Part shown: piece by piece, positions 6,812-15,459 of the stretch
Numbering within the stretch: the stretch's first letter is position 1
Layout: each line of letters begins with the position of its first letter
Origin: Streptomyces humicola
GTDB lineage: Bacteria > Actinomycetota > Actinomycetes > Streptomycetales > Streptomycetaceae
DNA: 64,000 nt
Assembly: GCF_024436035.1 (NCBI RefSeq)
Contig: NZ_JANFNG010000003.1
Coordinates: 186,001-250,000 of the forward strand
Reading direction: 5' to 3'
Notes under the pieces: model-generated
The model's database searches: none
The model's input: the letters and a program-made list of their open reading frames with translations, nothing else
Told to the model about the DNA's origin: nothing
Made by a program: the position numbers and the translations under genes

Positions 6812-6854
6812 AAAGGCGGGGCGGGCCCGGTTCGTCCGGGCCCGCCCCGCCTTT
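6812..6854. terminator. Bidirectional terminator
   Basis: A perfect 19-bp stem (6812-6830 with 6836-6854) and loop TTCGT, flanked by AAA/TTT ends, between the convergent methyltransferase and malic enzyme genes. Confidence 0.9.
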
Positions 6855-6860
6855 GTGCGC

Positions 6861-8060
6861 CTACCGGCGGGCGACGCCCTCCGCGCGGGCCGCGGCGGCG
6901 ACGGCCTTGGTGACGGCGGGCGCGACGCGTTCGTCGAAGGGGGACGGGATGACCTTGTCCGCGCTGAGCTCGCCGTCCACGACGGCGGCGAGCGCCTCCG
7001 CGGCGGCGATCTTCATGCCCTCGGTGATGGTGGTGGCGCGCACCTGGAGTGCGCCCGCGAAGATGCCGGGGAAGGCGAGGACGTTGTTGATCTGGTTCGG
7101 GTAGTCGCTGCGGCCGGTGGCGACCACGGCCGCGTACTTGTGCGCGATGTCGGGGTGGATCTCCGGGGTCGGGTTGGCCATCGCGAAGATGAACGCGCCC
7201 TCGGCCATCTTCGACACCGCCGGCTCAGGCACGGTGCCGCCGGAGACGCCGATGAACACGTCCGCCCCGGCGAGCGCGTCCTCCAGTGAGCCGGTCAGGC
7301 CGCCCTTGTTGGTGAACGAGGCGAGCTCACGCTTGACGTCGGTGAGGTCGGTGCGTTCGGCGTGGACGACGCCCTTGCGGTCGGTGACGGCGACGTCCCC
7401 GATGCCGGCGCCGATGAGGATCTTGGCGATCGCGACGCCCGCCGCGCCCGCACCGGAGATCACCGCGCGCAGGTCGCCGAGGTCGCGGCCGGTCAGGCGG
7501 CAGGCGTTGCGCAGGGCGGCGAGGGTGACGATCGCGGTGCCGTGCTGGTCGTCGTGGAAGACCGGGATGTCCAGGCGCTCCTGGAGCTTGCGCTCGATCT
7601 CGAAGCAGCGGGGCGCGGAGATGTCCTCCAGGTTCACTCCGCCGAAGGACGGGGCGAGCCGGACGACGGTTTCGACGATCTCGTCGACGTCGGTGGTGGC
7701 GAGCGCGATCGGCACCGCGTCCACCCCGCCGAACTGCTTGAAGAGGATCGCCTTGCCCTCCATGACCGGCAGCGACGCCTCGGGACCGATGTCACCGAGC
7801 CCGAGCACCGCGGTGCCGTCCGTGACCACGGCCACGACCTGCGACTTCCACGTGTAGTCGTTGACCAGCTCGGGCTGCTCGGCGATCGCCGTGCACACCT
7901 GTGCCACCCCAGGCGTGTAGGCGAGGGACAGATCCTCACGGTCGCGCACCGGCACCGTGGCGGAGATCTCCATCTTGCCGCCACGGTGGAGCGCGAAGAC
8001 GGGATCGATGATGTCCTGGTCCTCCGTCTCGCTGCGAGGGTTGACGATCTCCGCTGCCAC
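6861..8060 (-). CDS. Malic enzyme (malate oxidoreductase)
   Basis: A 399-residue oxidative decarboxylase of malate to pyruvate. The N-terminal malic domain includes [13 protein letters not shown] (Tyr acid) and [16 protein letters not shown], then [13 protein letters not shown] with metal-ligand acids. The C-terminal Rossmann domain has [19 protein letters not shown] and NPTPEI. Single-domain bacterial length, without PTA or ACT extensions. From memory, the S. coelicolor gene in this position is the NADP-type enzyme; the cofactor cannot be fixed from sequence alone. GTG start at 8060 after AAAGGGG. The enzyme feeds pyruvate and reducing power from the TCA cycle. Confidence 0.93.
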   Translation of the reverse strand: MAAEIVNPRSETEDQDIIDPVFALHRGGKMEISATVPVRDREDLSLAYTPGVAQVCTAIAEQPELVNDYTWKSQVVAVVTDGTAVLGLGDIGPEASLPVMEGKAILFKQFGGVDAVPIALATTDVDEIVETVVRLAPSFGGVNLEDISAPRCFEIERKLQERLDIPVFHDDQHGTAIVTLAALRNACRLTGRDLGDLRAVISGAGAAGVAIAKILIGAGIGDVAVTDRKGVVHAERTDLTDVKRELASFTNKGGLTGSLEDALAGADVFIGVSGGTVPEPAVSKMAEGAFIFAMANPTPEIHPDIAHKYAAVVATGRSDYPNQINNVLAFPGIFAGALQVRATTITEGMKIAAAEALAAVVDGELSADKVIPSPFDERVAPAVTKAVAAAARAEGVARR

Positions 8061-8441
8061 TTTATGACCCCTTTGTCGAAATTAAATGCTGAGGGTACCT
8101 CCCCCGGGTGCGGGGGAAGGCGGGGCTTGGCCCCGGGATGAGGGGTGAAAGATCCGTTCTACCGGAAGAGTGATCCGCTGACGAGTCGATAAAGTCTCGC
8201 CAAGGTGTCCGGAGCCCGGCCTGAGCGCGGCTCGGAACGGCGTGAACGACTCGTGCTGCGCGTCGTGATGCGCGGTACAGCGCGACCCAACACGGTCCGG
8301 CCCGTGTACCGGCCCGATGGGGTTTCGGGGATCGCCCGTTCCCCCATTTTCGCACATGCGGCGGATGGACCACGGGTGATGTGCGTCGCTTCCCGCCCGG
8401 TGGACTGGTGGCGCCCCTCCCACGGGTCTAGTTTCAAGGTC
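8061..8441. other. Divergent intergenic region
   Basis: Separates malic enzyme from the dehydrogenase. It contains a GGTACCTCCC...GGGGGA hairpin element (8094-8120) that recurs inside the coding sequence at 53148. A TAGTTT box 7 nt before the ATG at 8442 suggests a leaderless transcript for the dehydrogenase. Upstream open frames in the 8205 frame lack homology to the family and were not used. Confidence 0.5.
8094..8120. repeat. GGTACCTCCC hairpin element
   Basis: GGTACC followed by TCCCCCG-N4-CGGGGGA (stem 8100-8106 with 8111-8117). The same head and complementary GGGGGAGG tail recur at 53148-53175, and a looser relative lies near 42467-42490. It looks like a small interspersed palindromic repeat. 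Confidence 0.5.
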
Positions 8442-9404
8442 ATGTTCGCCGCTTACGCCGCACGGATCGACCGGGAAGAACCGCTGAACGGGCTGGAGCT
8501 GGGAGAGCGCCCCGAGCCGGAGGTGGCTCCCGGCTGGACGGCCGTCACCGTCAAGGCGGCATCGCTCAATCACCACGACCTGTGGTCGCTGCAGGGCGTC
8601 GGTCTGTCCGAGGAGAACCTGCCGATGATCCTCGGCTGCGATGCGGCCGGGATCGACGAGGACGGCAACGAGGTCGTCCTGCATTCGGTGATCGGCCAGT
8701 CCGGGCACGGCGTCGGGCCGCGCGAACCGCGCTCGATCCTGACGGAGCGCTACCAGGGCACCTTCGCCGAACGCGTTGCGGTTCCGGTGTGGAACGTGCT
8801 GCGCAAGCCGAAGGAGCTCACCTTCGAGGAGGCGGCGTGCCTGCCGACGGCGTGGCTGACCGCTTACCGGATGCTCTTTACCAACGCCGGTGTACGGCCC
8901 GGGGATTCGGTGCTCGTGCAGGGTGCGGGCGGCGGGGTCGCCACCGCCGCGATCGTCCTCGGCAAGGCGGCGGGGCTGCGCGTCTTCGCCACAAGCCGGG
9001 ACGAGGCCAAGCGCAAGCGGGCCGAGGACCTCGGGGCGGAGGCCGCGTTCGGGCCGGGCGCACGCCTGCCGCACCGGGTGGACGCGGTGATCGAGACGGT
9101 TGGCGCCGCCACCTGGTCGCACTCGGTCAAGTCGCTGCGGCCGGGCGGCACGTTGGTGATCTCCGGCGCGACCAGCGGTCCGAACCCCAAGGCCACCGAA
9201 CTGACCCGCATCTTCTTTCTCGAATTGAAGGTCGTGGGCTCGACGATGGGCACCAAGGACGAGCTCGAGGACCTGCTCAGCTTCTGTGCGGCGACCGGCG
9301 TGCGCCCGGTGATCGACTCCGTGCTGCCGCTCGACCGGGCGCGCGAGGGGTTCGAGAAGATGGCCGGCGGCGACCTCTTCGGCAAGGTGGTCCTCACCGT
9401 CTGA
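8442..9404 (+). CDS. Zinc-type alcohol dehydrogenase/quinone reductase family protein
   Basis: A 320-residue MDR-superfamily oxidoreductase. The GroES-like N-terminal half has SLNHHDLWSLQGV and GCDAAGID; the Rossmann half has VLVQGAGGGVATAAIVL for NAD(P)H. No structural-zinc Cys cluster is visible, and the catalytic Cys is replaced, so a quinone-oxidoreductase-like or enoyl-reductase activity is likelier than alcohol oxidation. ATG at 8442 was chosen because MFAAYAARIDR starts the family fold and TAGTTT lies 7 nt upstream (leaderless type). Substrate unknown. Confidence 0.88.
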   Translation: MFAAYAARIDREEPLNGLELGERPEPEVAPGWTAVTVKAASLNHHDLWSLQGVGLSEENLPMILGCDAAGIDEDGNEVVLHSVIGQSGHGVGPREPRSILTERYQGTFAERVAVPVWNVLRKPKELTFEEAACLPTAWLTAYRMLFTNAGVRPGDSVLVQGAGGGVATAAIVLGKAAGLRVFATSRDEAKRKRAEDLGAEAAFGPGARLPHRVDAVIETVGAATWSHSVKSLRPGGTLVISGATSGPNPKATELTRIFFLELKVVGSTMGTKDELEDLLSFCAATGVRPVIDSVLPLDRAREGFEKMAGGDLFGKVVLTV

Positions 9405-9435
9405 GGTCTGAGGGCGTCGGCCCTTCCCGGCTGCC

Positions 9436-10368
9436 TCAGCTCTTGCGGCTGCGCAGGACCGCGACGATGTGCGCCGCCGCCGTCGACAGATGACGCCTGG
9501 CCTCGCGCAGCTGGCCGGCATCGACGCCGTGGTCGCGGGCGGCGTCGCGGATGTCGTCGCGGAACCTGTCCAGCAGCCGCTCCAGGTCGCGCACCGGGTC
9601 ACCGGAGGACTCCTGGTCCTCCTTCGCCCACTCGGGCGCGGACTCCTCCTCGGTCGTCTCGTCCGCGGGTCCGGGCCTGACGTACCCGGGCCAGGCCGTG
9701 GTACGGCCGAACTGGCCGAACTGCCGCATCTCGCGGCTGAATTCGGCGAGGCCCTCCTTCATCGCGCTCTGCCAGTCGCCCTGGCGCATGTGGTCCTGCA
9801 TCTCGTCCTGGACGCGGCGGACGAGCCGCTGCACCTCGTCGCGCGCGAACTGCTGGGCCTCGCGCGCCTGCCGGCGGGCGCTGCGTGCCTCCTCCTTGGC
9901 GCGGCGGCTCTCCTCCTTCCACTGCCGCGCCTGTTCCTTCCACTCCTGCTTCATCCGGCCGAAGTCACCACCCGGCCGGCTGCGCGTCTGCTGTGCCGCC
10001 TCGCGGATCTCCCGGCGCAGGTCGCTCGCCGTGCCGCGGACGTCCTCGCGGATCTCGGCGGCGAGTTCGGAGACGGAGTCGCGGATCTCCTGCTCCAGGT
10101 CCTCCAGCTCGCCCTGGCGCGCCGCCACTTCGGCGCGGCCGGAGTCGGTGAGGGAGTAGACCTTGCGGCCGCCCTCCGTGGTGTGGGTGACCAGGCCCTC
10201 CTTCTCCAGCTTGGCCAGGCGCGGGTAGACCGTGCCGGCGGAGGGGGCGTAGAGGCCCTGGAAGCGTTCCTCCAGCAGCCGGATCACCTCGTAGCCGTGG
10301 CGTGGGGACTCGTCCAGCAGCTTGAGCAGGTACAGGCGCAGGCGGCCGTGGCCGAAGACGGGGGCCAT
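9436..10368 (-). CDS. PadR regulator with coiled-coil extension
   Basis: A 310-residue DNA-binding regulator. Residues 1-85 are a PadR winged helix (RLYLLKLLDESPRHGYEVIRL...GTVYPRLAKLEKEGLV). The remaining 220 residues are highly charged heptad-rich sequence (LEDLEQEIRDSVSELAAEIRED; KEESRRAKEEARSARRQARE), likely a long coiled coil, far beyond the 110-180 residues of typical PadR proteins. It begins 1 nt after the stop of the DUF4097 gene, so the two are translationally coupled. Probable autorepressor of the pair through the ATATCGCG repeats at 11296-11330. The ligand is unknown; the DUF4097 partner may be the sensor. Confidence 0.9.
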   Translation of the reverse strand: MAPVFGHGRLRLYLLKLLDESPRHGYEVIRLLEERFQGLYAPSAGTVYPRLAKLEKEGLVTHTTEGGRKVYSLTDSGRAEVAARQGELEDLEQEIRDSVSELAAEIREDVRGTASDLRREIREAAQQTRSRPGGDFGRMKQEWKEQARQWKEESRRAKEEARSARRQAREAQQFARDEVQRLVRRVQDEMQDHMRQGDWQSAMKEGLAEFSREMRQFGQFGRTTAWPGYVRPGPADETTEEESAPEWAKEDQESSGDPVRDLERLLDRFRDDIRDAARDHGVDAGQLREARRHLSTAAAHIVAVLRSRKS

Positions 10369-10369
10369 G

Positions 10370-11269
10370 TCAGGCGTCCTTCCCGAACGAGGGCCTGTCC
10401 GACGGTTCTGCTGGTTCTGCCGGTTCTGCCGGCGGTTGGTCCTGTGGTTCCGTGCCGCCCACCCGTGGTCGACGCAGCAGGGCGATGGCCCCGGTGACCG
10501 TCGTCGCCCTCAGTCGTGCGTCGCCACTGCCCATCCGGCCGGAGATCCGTTTGGCGCCCCACTCGCCGCTGACCCGCAGCTCGTCGAAGGCGCAGGAGAC
10601 GGCTCCGCTGGTGGTGTTGGCGTCGACCTCGGCATCCCCGGGCTCCGGGATGCGGATCGCGATCTCACCGGAGACGGTGGTGAGCCGCACGTCGGCGCCG
10701 GCGGACGGGTCCAGGTCGAGCACCATGTTGCCGCTGACCGAGTCCGCGCTCACCTTCGAACCGGTGCCCTCGACGACGGTGAGGTCGCCGGAGACCGAGC
10801 TCACCCTCAAGTCGCCGGAGAGGGCCTGGGCCTCGACGCTGCCGGAGACGGTGTCGGCGTTGACCGGTCCCGAGATGCCGACCAGCGTGGCGTCGCCGCT
10901 GACGCCGTGCACCGCGGTACGGGAGGAGATCCCGGAGACGACGGCGTGGGCGCTGACGACACCGAGCTCGACGCAGGTGTCCGCCGGTACGGCGAGCGAG
11001 ACCGCCGCGTGCCGCTTCCACCCCTTGCGGTCGAGCAGGCCGAACAGGCCCTTCCAGGGGAGGTCCTCGTACGAGACGGTGAGGGTGCCGCCGTCGCGCG
11101 TGACGATCAGCGGCGGGCCCTCGATCTCGGAGACCTCCAGGCGCGCGGCGCCGTCCTCGCTCCCGACGACATTGACGGTGCCGCCGACGATGCGGACATG
11201 GAGATCGTTGACGGGCCCCTCGAAGGTGATCTTCTGTGGCTCCGCCACGGTGTGTGTCTCGTGTGACAT
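10370..11269 (-). CDS. DUF4097 beta-repeat protein
   Basis: A 299-residue protein of repeated beta strands with Ser/Gly turns (VSGISSRTAVHGVSGDATL, ...SVSGDLTV, ...TVSGEIAI), the adhesin-like DUF4097 right-handed solenoid. It has no signal peptide or TM segment, so it is probably cytoplasmic. The C-terminus is Pro/Glu-rich (PAEPAEPAEPSD). ATG at 11269 follows GGGAGG; the frame stays open to 11509 without support. It is the first gene of an operon with the PadR regulator. DUF4097 proteins often pair with PadR or anti-sigma genes and may sense the envelope; exact role unknown. Confidence 0.88.
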   Translation of the reverse strand: MSHETHTVAEPQKITFEGPVNDLHVRIVGGTVNVVGSEDGAARLEVSEIEGPPLIVTRDGGTLTVSYEDLPWKGLFGLLDRKGWKRHAAVSLAVPADTCVELGVVSAHAVVSGISSRTAVHGVSGDATLVGISGPVNADTVSGSVEAQALSGDLRVSSVSGDLTVVEGTGSKVSADSVSGNMVLDLDPSAGADVRLTTVSGEIAIRIPEPGDAEVDANTTSGAVSCAFDELRVSGEWGAKRISGRMGSGDARLRATTVTGAIALLRRPRVGGTEPQDQPPAEPAEPAEPSDRPSFGKDA

Positions 11270-11295
11270 CCCCGGCCTCCCGACGCGGACGCAAC

Positions 11296-11330
11296 ATATC
11301 GCGTTCTCGATGCCTACACGATATATCGCG
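11296..11330 (-). promoter_or_regulatory. Candidate PadR operator/promoter
   Basis: Two copies of ATATCGCG (11296-11303 and 11323-11330), the second inside the palindrome CGATATATCG, lie 27-61 nt upstream of the DUF4097 start. AT-rich boxes in otherwise GC-rich DNA, spaced 27 bp, fit an autoregulated PadR operon; binding is inferred. Confidence 0.55.
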
Positions 11331-11397
11331 TCCCTCTGGAATGGGAAGGGGCCTGGAAAGAACGGAACGAGGGGGAGTGGGATGGGGTAAGGGCGGG

Positions 11398-11577
11398 CTA
11401 CTCCTCCTCTTCCTCGTCGAGGCGGGCGAGCCAGGTGGCGAGACGCTCGACCGGGATCTCGAACTCGGGATTGAGGTCGACGAACTCCTGCAGGCGTGCG
11501 GCGAGCCACTCGAAAGTGATCTCCTCCTCGCCGCGCCGGTCCTCCAGCTCCTCGATGCCGCGGTCGGTGAAGTACAA
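11398..11577 (-). CDS. DUF6104 family small protein (TTG start)
   Basis: A 59-residue cytoplasmic protein, acidic at the C-terminus: it begins (M)YFTDRGIEELEDRRG, continues with EEITFEWLAARLQEFVDLNP and ends DEEEEE. This is the small DUF6104 family conserved across streptomycetes. The only plausible start is TTG at 11577, preceded by CGGAG at about 8 nt; an in-frame stop lies upstream and there is no ATG or GTG. It sits in the gap between the DUF4097 promoter and the divergent Trypco1 gene. Function unknown; the amphipathic helix and acidic tail suggest a protein-binding role. Confidence 0.85.
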   Translation of the reverse strand: MYFTDRGIEELEDRRGEEEITFEWLAARLQEFVDLNPEFEIPVERLATWLARLDEEEEE

Positions 11578-11684
11578 GGGGTGCTCCGGGATGCTCTGAT
11601 GGATCGATCTGCGGTCTACCTGGTCAGGATACGGACACGGGGGCTAGCCTGATCTTTCACTCGATCGGGCGAGCGGGAGGCGTC

Positions 11685-12176
11685 GTGGGGGATCGGGCGC
11701 AGCGCATCGCGCTACCGGACGGTACGGAGGTGTGGGCCCGGCTGTCCCCGGTGACGGCTCACGGGGACGACGCGGACTACGCCGATGACACCGAATACGG
11801 CGGATACGAGGACGTCGGCGCCCTCGACAAGGTCGTCGCCCGCGTTCAGCACCTGAGAGAGCTCGTCACCGGGGTCGCGGCATCCGTGCGGGACGCCGCA
11901 GCGCAGGCGGCACCGGACGAGGTGAGCGTGGAGTTCGGCGTCGAACTCGCCGTGAAATCAGGAGCGGTGATCAGCGTGCTCGCCGACAGCGAGGCAAAGG
12001 CCGCCCTCACCGTCACCCTCACCTGGCGCGACCGCTTCGGCCGCAGCGCGCCGCTGCCGGACCGTCCCCTGCCGCCTGCCGTGCCGCCGATGCCCACGCT
12101 GCCGCCCGCGGCGCCGCAGCGGCGGGGCACCACGGAGAGGCAGGGCGAGCCCGGCGGGACCGGCACGGACAGCTGA
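11685..12176 (+). CDS. Trypco1 (CU044_2847-type) protein
   Basis: A 163-residue protein. The core (about 1-120) alternates a beta-rich segment (RIALPDGTEVWARLSP) with helices and ends with EVSVEFGVELAVKSGAVISV...AALTVTLTW, the signature of the trypsin-co-occurring domain 1 family. The tail is Pro-rich. GTG at 11685 follows GGGAGG. It lies 52 nt ahead of the trypsin-VMAP gene, the usual neighbour that gave the family its name. In the vWA-MoxR-VMAP conflict systems it is thought to be an adaptor or substrate of the protease; this is proposed, not shown. Confidence 0.85.
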   Translation: MGDRAQRIALPDGTEVWARLSPVTAHGDDADYADDTEYGGYEDVGALDKVVARVQHLRELVTGVAASVRDAAAQAAPDEVSVEFGVELAVKSGAVISVLADSEAKAALTVTLTWRDRFGRSAPLPDRPLPPAVPPMPTLPPAAPQRRGTTERQGEPGGTGTDS

Positions 12177-12228
12177 GACCGGACACTGCCCACGACCTGG
12201 GAAAGACCGGATAGCAACGGGGAGGCGG

Positions 12229-14220
12229 ATGACCGGCGAAGCGCAGGCCCGGCTGCGGGACCTGGCGAGGCAGGCGGCCGTCGCCGTCCAGGCCGACCCG
12301 CACGACGAGGCCTCCGAATTCTGGGGAAGCGGGTTGCTGATCGCCCCGCACTGGGTGCTCACCTGCGCTCATGTCCTGATGCGCCGCGACTCGTCGGGCC
12401 GCAGGCGGTGGGTCGGCGGCGGCGCTGTCGGGGTGCGGATCGCAGGCCGCCTCTTCGCGGGCCGGGCGGTCTATGCGCTCCCGCACCCCGAGTCGATGGC
12501 CGTCTGGGACCGCGACGACGAGCGCGGCGCCGACCTCGCCCCAGACCTCGCGCTGATCAGGCTCACCGAGGAGGCCCCGCACAGCTGTGCATGGCTCTCC
12601 GACCGCGCCGTGCCGCCGGTCAGCAGTCAGGTCGCCGCCTACGGATGGCGCAGGCCCGCCGGCGACAGGCCTCTCGGTGAGCAGGCCGAGCTGGAGGCGT
12701 GGGACGGCACCTGCACCGTCCCCGGCAACGACCGCCTCGACGTCTTCCGGCTGGGCCCTGACTCCGAGATTCCGGACGGCGTCTCCGGTGGTCTTGTCGT
12801 CGACCTCGCGCACGGCCGGGTCGTCGGTGTCGTCAAGGCGCGCCGCCGCAGCCGGGACGGCGGCAAGGCCGTCCTGCTCACGGCGTTGCGCGACCTGGCG
12901 GCGAGCGAGCCGCTCGTACCCGAGCTGGCGCCCGGCCCCGACCCGTACCAGGAGCTCGTCCGCGCCCACGACCTCTGGCACTACCAGCAGCAGCGCCCGC
13001 GCCCCGAGGCGCGCGCCACCTGGATCGACGTCCAGGGGCGGCTGTCGGACGTGATCGGGGAGTGGTCGCCCTTCGACCGGGCCAAGGCACTCGGCCTGCT
13101 CGCGGCGCTGCCGCCGCCACGCGGCGGCGGCGTGGTACAGCGTCTCGTCGAGCGTGTTCTCGGCCCGGGCACGGTGCGCGATCCGCTGCCGGTCGCCTGG
13201 CGGGACGGACACGGGCTGCTCTACGAGCCGGAGGACGGCAAGCAGTTGCTCGCCTTCCTCATCTACCTCGTCCTCGTCGCGGACGAGGTGAGCGGGCAGG
13301 ACCCGGATCGTGCCGCGGAGTTGAAGGAGTGGGCGCTCGACCGCGGCCTTGCGCTGCCCGCCGCGGACCGCACCCGCCTGGTGGAGCTGGCGCGGTCGGC
13401 CACGGCGTCGGCCACGGCGCACTCGTCGGTGCTCGTGGCGCTGGCGCCCGTGGTCTGGGAGGAGAACCGGCCCGTCAGGTTCCGCTGGGAGATCCAGCTC
13501 GTCCATGCGCCCGACCACCGTCAGATCGCCGAGGTCTGCGACGAGCGCGACGGCGTGGCCTTCGACGAGGCCGTGCGGCAGGTGCAGGCGCCGCTGGCCA
13601 TCGCCCTCGACCGGGCCGACGAATCGGGCAGCCCCGCCGCCGTCGAAATCGCCCTGCCCGTCCACCACTTCGACACCAGGGCCCATCTGTGGACGCCGGG
13701 CAGGCGCCGCGCCTACGCCCCGGCGCGTCCGATGGGCGCGCGCAGGCCCGTGGTGGTGCGCGACGTCGAACGCGTGCCGCCGCCCGTGGAGTGGCTCGGC
13801 CGGTGGGCGCACGTCGCCGGTCTCGCCGGTCTCAAGCCGTTGCCGCTGAACGTGATCGACCGCAGCCCCGGGTACGAGCTGCTGCGCGGCGCGCCCGCGG
13901 AGGCGGTGCCCGTGCTGTGCGGCCCGGTCGGTCAGGGAGAGGGCCTGCTCACCATGGTGGACGCGCTCGACGCCGGGCACGGCCTGGCGCTGTGGCGGAC
14001 GGCCGACCATCCGCCGGACGCCTGCGGCCCGGACTGCGTCGCCTTCCGGCGCGAGGCGGACGCGCTGCTGGCGGGCGTCGGCGCCGCCGCCGATCTGCCC
14101 GAGGCGGTCCGGAAGCTGCGCGCGTACGGATACGACGCCCGGCCGGAGCGGGGGTGGGTCGAGGACTTGGTGCTGCTCTACGACGACGCGCACCTGCCGT
14201 TGCCCGGACTCACCGGCTGA
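12229..14220 (+). CDS. Trypsin-like protease fused to VMAP domains
   Basis: A 663-residue protein. Residues 20-225 form a trypsin-like fold with a complete triad: His48 in TCAHV, Asp106 in DLALI and Ser186 in GVSGG. The remainder carries the vWA-MoxR-associated protein regions: a helical middle segment (about 240-400) and the C-terminal VMAP-C domain (about 420-660, including VVWEENRP, PLAIALDRADE and the acidic end EDLVLLYDDAHLP). There is no signal peptide, so the protease is cytoplasmic. In the ternary systems VMAP is the hub that the MoxR/vWA pair is thought to switch, releasing an effector, here probably proteolysis. Next gene starts 132 nt downstream. Confidence 0.88.
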   Translation: MTGEAQARLRDLARQAAVAVQADPHDEASEFWGSGLLIAPHWVLTCAHVLMRRDSSGRRRWVGGGAVGVRIAGRLFAGRAVYALPHPESMAVWDRDDERGADLAPDLALIRLTEEAPHSCAWLSDRAVPPVSSQVAAYGWRRPAGDRPLGEQAELEAWDGTCTVPGNDRLDVFRLGPDSEIPDGVSGGLVVDLAHGRVVGVVKARRRSRDGGKAVLLTALRDLAASEPLVPELAPGPDPYQELVRAHDLWHYQQQRPRPEARATWIDVQGRLSDVIGEWSPFDRAKALGLLAALPPPRGGGVVQRLVERVLGPGTVRDPLPVAWRDGHGLLYEPEDGKQLLAFLIYLVLVADEVSGQDPDRAAELKEWALDRGLALPAADRTRLVELARSATASATAHSSVLVALAPVVWEENRPVRFRWEIQLVHAPDHRQIAEVCDERDGVAFDEAVRQVQAPLAIALDRADESGSPAAVEIALPVHHFDTRAHLWTPGRRRAYAPARPMGARRPVVVRDVERVPPPVEWLGRWAHVAGLAGLKPLPLNVIDRSPGYELLRGAPAEAVPVLCGPVGQGEGLLTMVDALDAGHGLALWRTADHPPDACGPDCVAFRREADALLAGVGAAADLPEAVRKLRAYGYDARPERGWVEDLVLLYDDAHLPLPGLTG

Positions 14221-14352
14221 GCGGGCGAGTTGACGTGACGCAGGAGCGGTCCGGGCGTCCGGAAATCATCGTTCGCCCTTGTGCTACTGGGTACATTCGT
14301 AGGGGGTGCACGGCCCGTGACACCTCCTCCTTGCCTGTGTGAGGAGCGCGTT

Positions 14353-15459
14353 GTGAACGAGTGGCTCATCTACCGCGGCACGGGACGACCGCATGACGGC
14401 ATCGACCGCCTGCCAGGCCCTCCACCGTGGCGCAATTTCGACGGTTACCCGCTCGTCAGCCCGCCCGCGCCCATCGACACCGCTTCCACCCGCCGCCTCG
14501 GCCTCCAGCAGGACCTCGCCGAGCAGTACCGCCCCGGCCCGGTCGAACTCGAACTCGTCAACGCCGCGCTGTACCTGCGCCGCCCGCTGCTCGTCACCGG
14601 TGAGCCCGGCAGCGGCAAGAGCACCCTCGCCCACGCCGTCGCCCACGAACTGGGGCTCGGCCGGGTGCTGCGCTGGCCCATCGTCAGCCGTACGGTGCTG
14701 CGCGACGGCCTCTACCAGTACGACGCACTCGCACGCCTGCAGGACCTGCAGATCTCCCGGACCGCGACCGGCGCCCCGCCCGAGCGCGAGGCGAGGACGC
14801 CCACCCGTCTCCCGCCCCTGGCCGCCGGCCTCGGGGACCCCGCGCCCTCAACCGAGGCGCTTGGCGCCACAGACACGATCGCCGAGGGGATCGGGCGCTA
14901 CATCAGGCTCGGCCCGCTCGGCACCGCGCTGCTGCCCGCTGCCAAACCCCGTGTGCTGCTCGTCGACGAGCTCGACAAGAGCGACATCGACCTGCCCAAC
15001 GACCTGCTGAACGCCCTCGAGGAGGGCGAGTTCGCCATCCCCGAGCTCGAACGCATCGCGGAGCGCCATCCGCAGGTCGAGGTGCAGGACGACGACGGCG
15101 GCCGGGTCGTGGTCCGCGGCGGGCGGGTGCGCTGCCGTGCCTTCCCGTTCGTCGTCCTGACCAGCAACGGTGAACGCGACTTCCCCGCGCCGCTGCTGCG
15201 CCGCTGCATCCACCTGCGGCTCGACACGCCGGACGAGGAGCGGCTCGCCGCCATGGTGCGGGCCCACTTCGGGCCCGAGGCGGCCGAGCGGAACGCCGCG
15301 ATCATCCAGCAGTTCCTCGACCGCAGGCCCGGTGAGCAGCGCTCCGCCGATCAGTTGCTCAACGCCATCTACCTCACCCAGCAGGCCCGGGACGAGGATC
15401 CGGGCACGCGCGAACGCCTCGCCGACGAACTCATGCAGCCGCTCAACCGGGTGAGGTGA
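14353..15459 (+). CDS. MoxR-type AAA+ ATPase
   Basis: A 368-residue AAA+ ATPase. Walker A is GEPGSGKST (residues 83-91), Walker B VLLVDE (201-206), sensor 1 VVLTSNGERDFP, then the C-terminal lid. A polar insertion (about 133-175) interrupts the ATPase core, as in conflict-system MoxR proteins. The GTG start at 14353 follows GAGGAG; a possible promoter lies in the 132-nt gap. The stop overlaps the vWA gene by 4 nt (GTGA), so the MoxR-vWA pair is co-translated. Role: ATP-driven remodelling of the vWA/VMAP complex, inferred from family context. Confidence 0.9.
   Translation: MNEWLIYRGTGRPHDGIDRLPGPPPWRNFDGYPLVSPPAPIDTASTRRLGLQQDLAEQYRPGPVELELVNAALYLRRPLLVTGEPGSGKSTLAHAVAHELGLGRVLRWPIVSRTVLRDGLYQYDALARLQDLQISRTATGAPPEREARTPTRLPPLAAGLGDPAPSTEALGATDTIAEGIGRYIRLGPLGTALLPAAKPRVLLVDELDKSDIDLPNDLLNALEEGEFAIPELERIAERHPQVEVQDDDGGRVVVRGGRVRCRAFPFVVLTSNGERDFPAPLLRRCIHLRLDTPDEERLAAMVRAHFGPEAAERNAAIIQQFLDRRPGEQRSADQLLNAIYLTQQARDEDPGTRERLADELMQPLNRVR

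Noticed and set aside
9401..9439. Terminator between the dehydrogenase and PadR genes
   Set aside because: Only a 5-bp inner stem plus an outer CTGAGG/CCTCAG pair with mismatches between; too weak to list.
12019..14193. A 724-codon minus-strand open frame across the trypsin-VMAP gene
   Set aside because: Shadow frame; the plus strand has a complete His/Asp/Ser triad.
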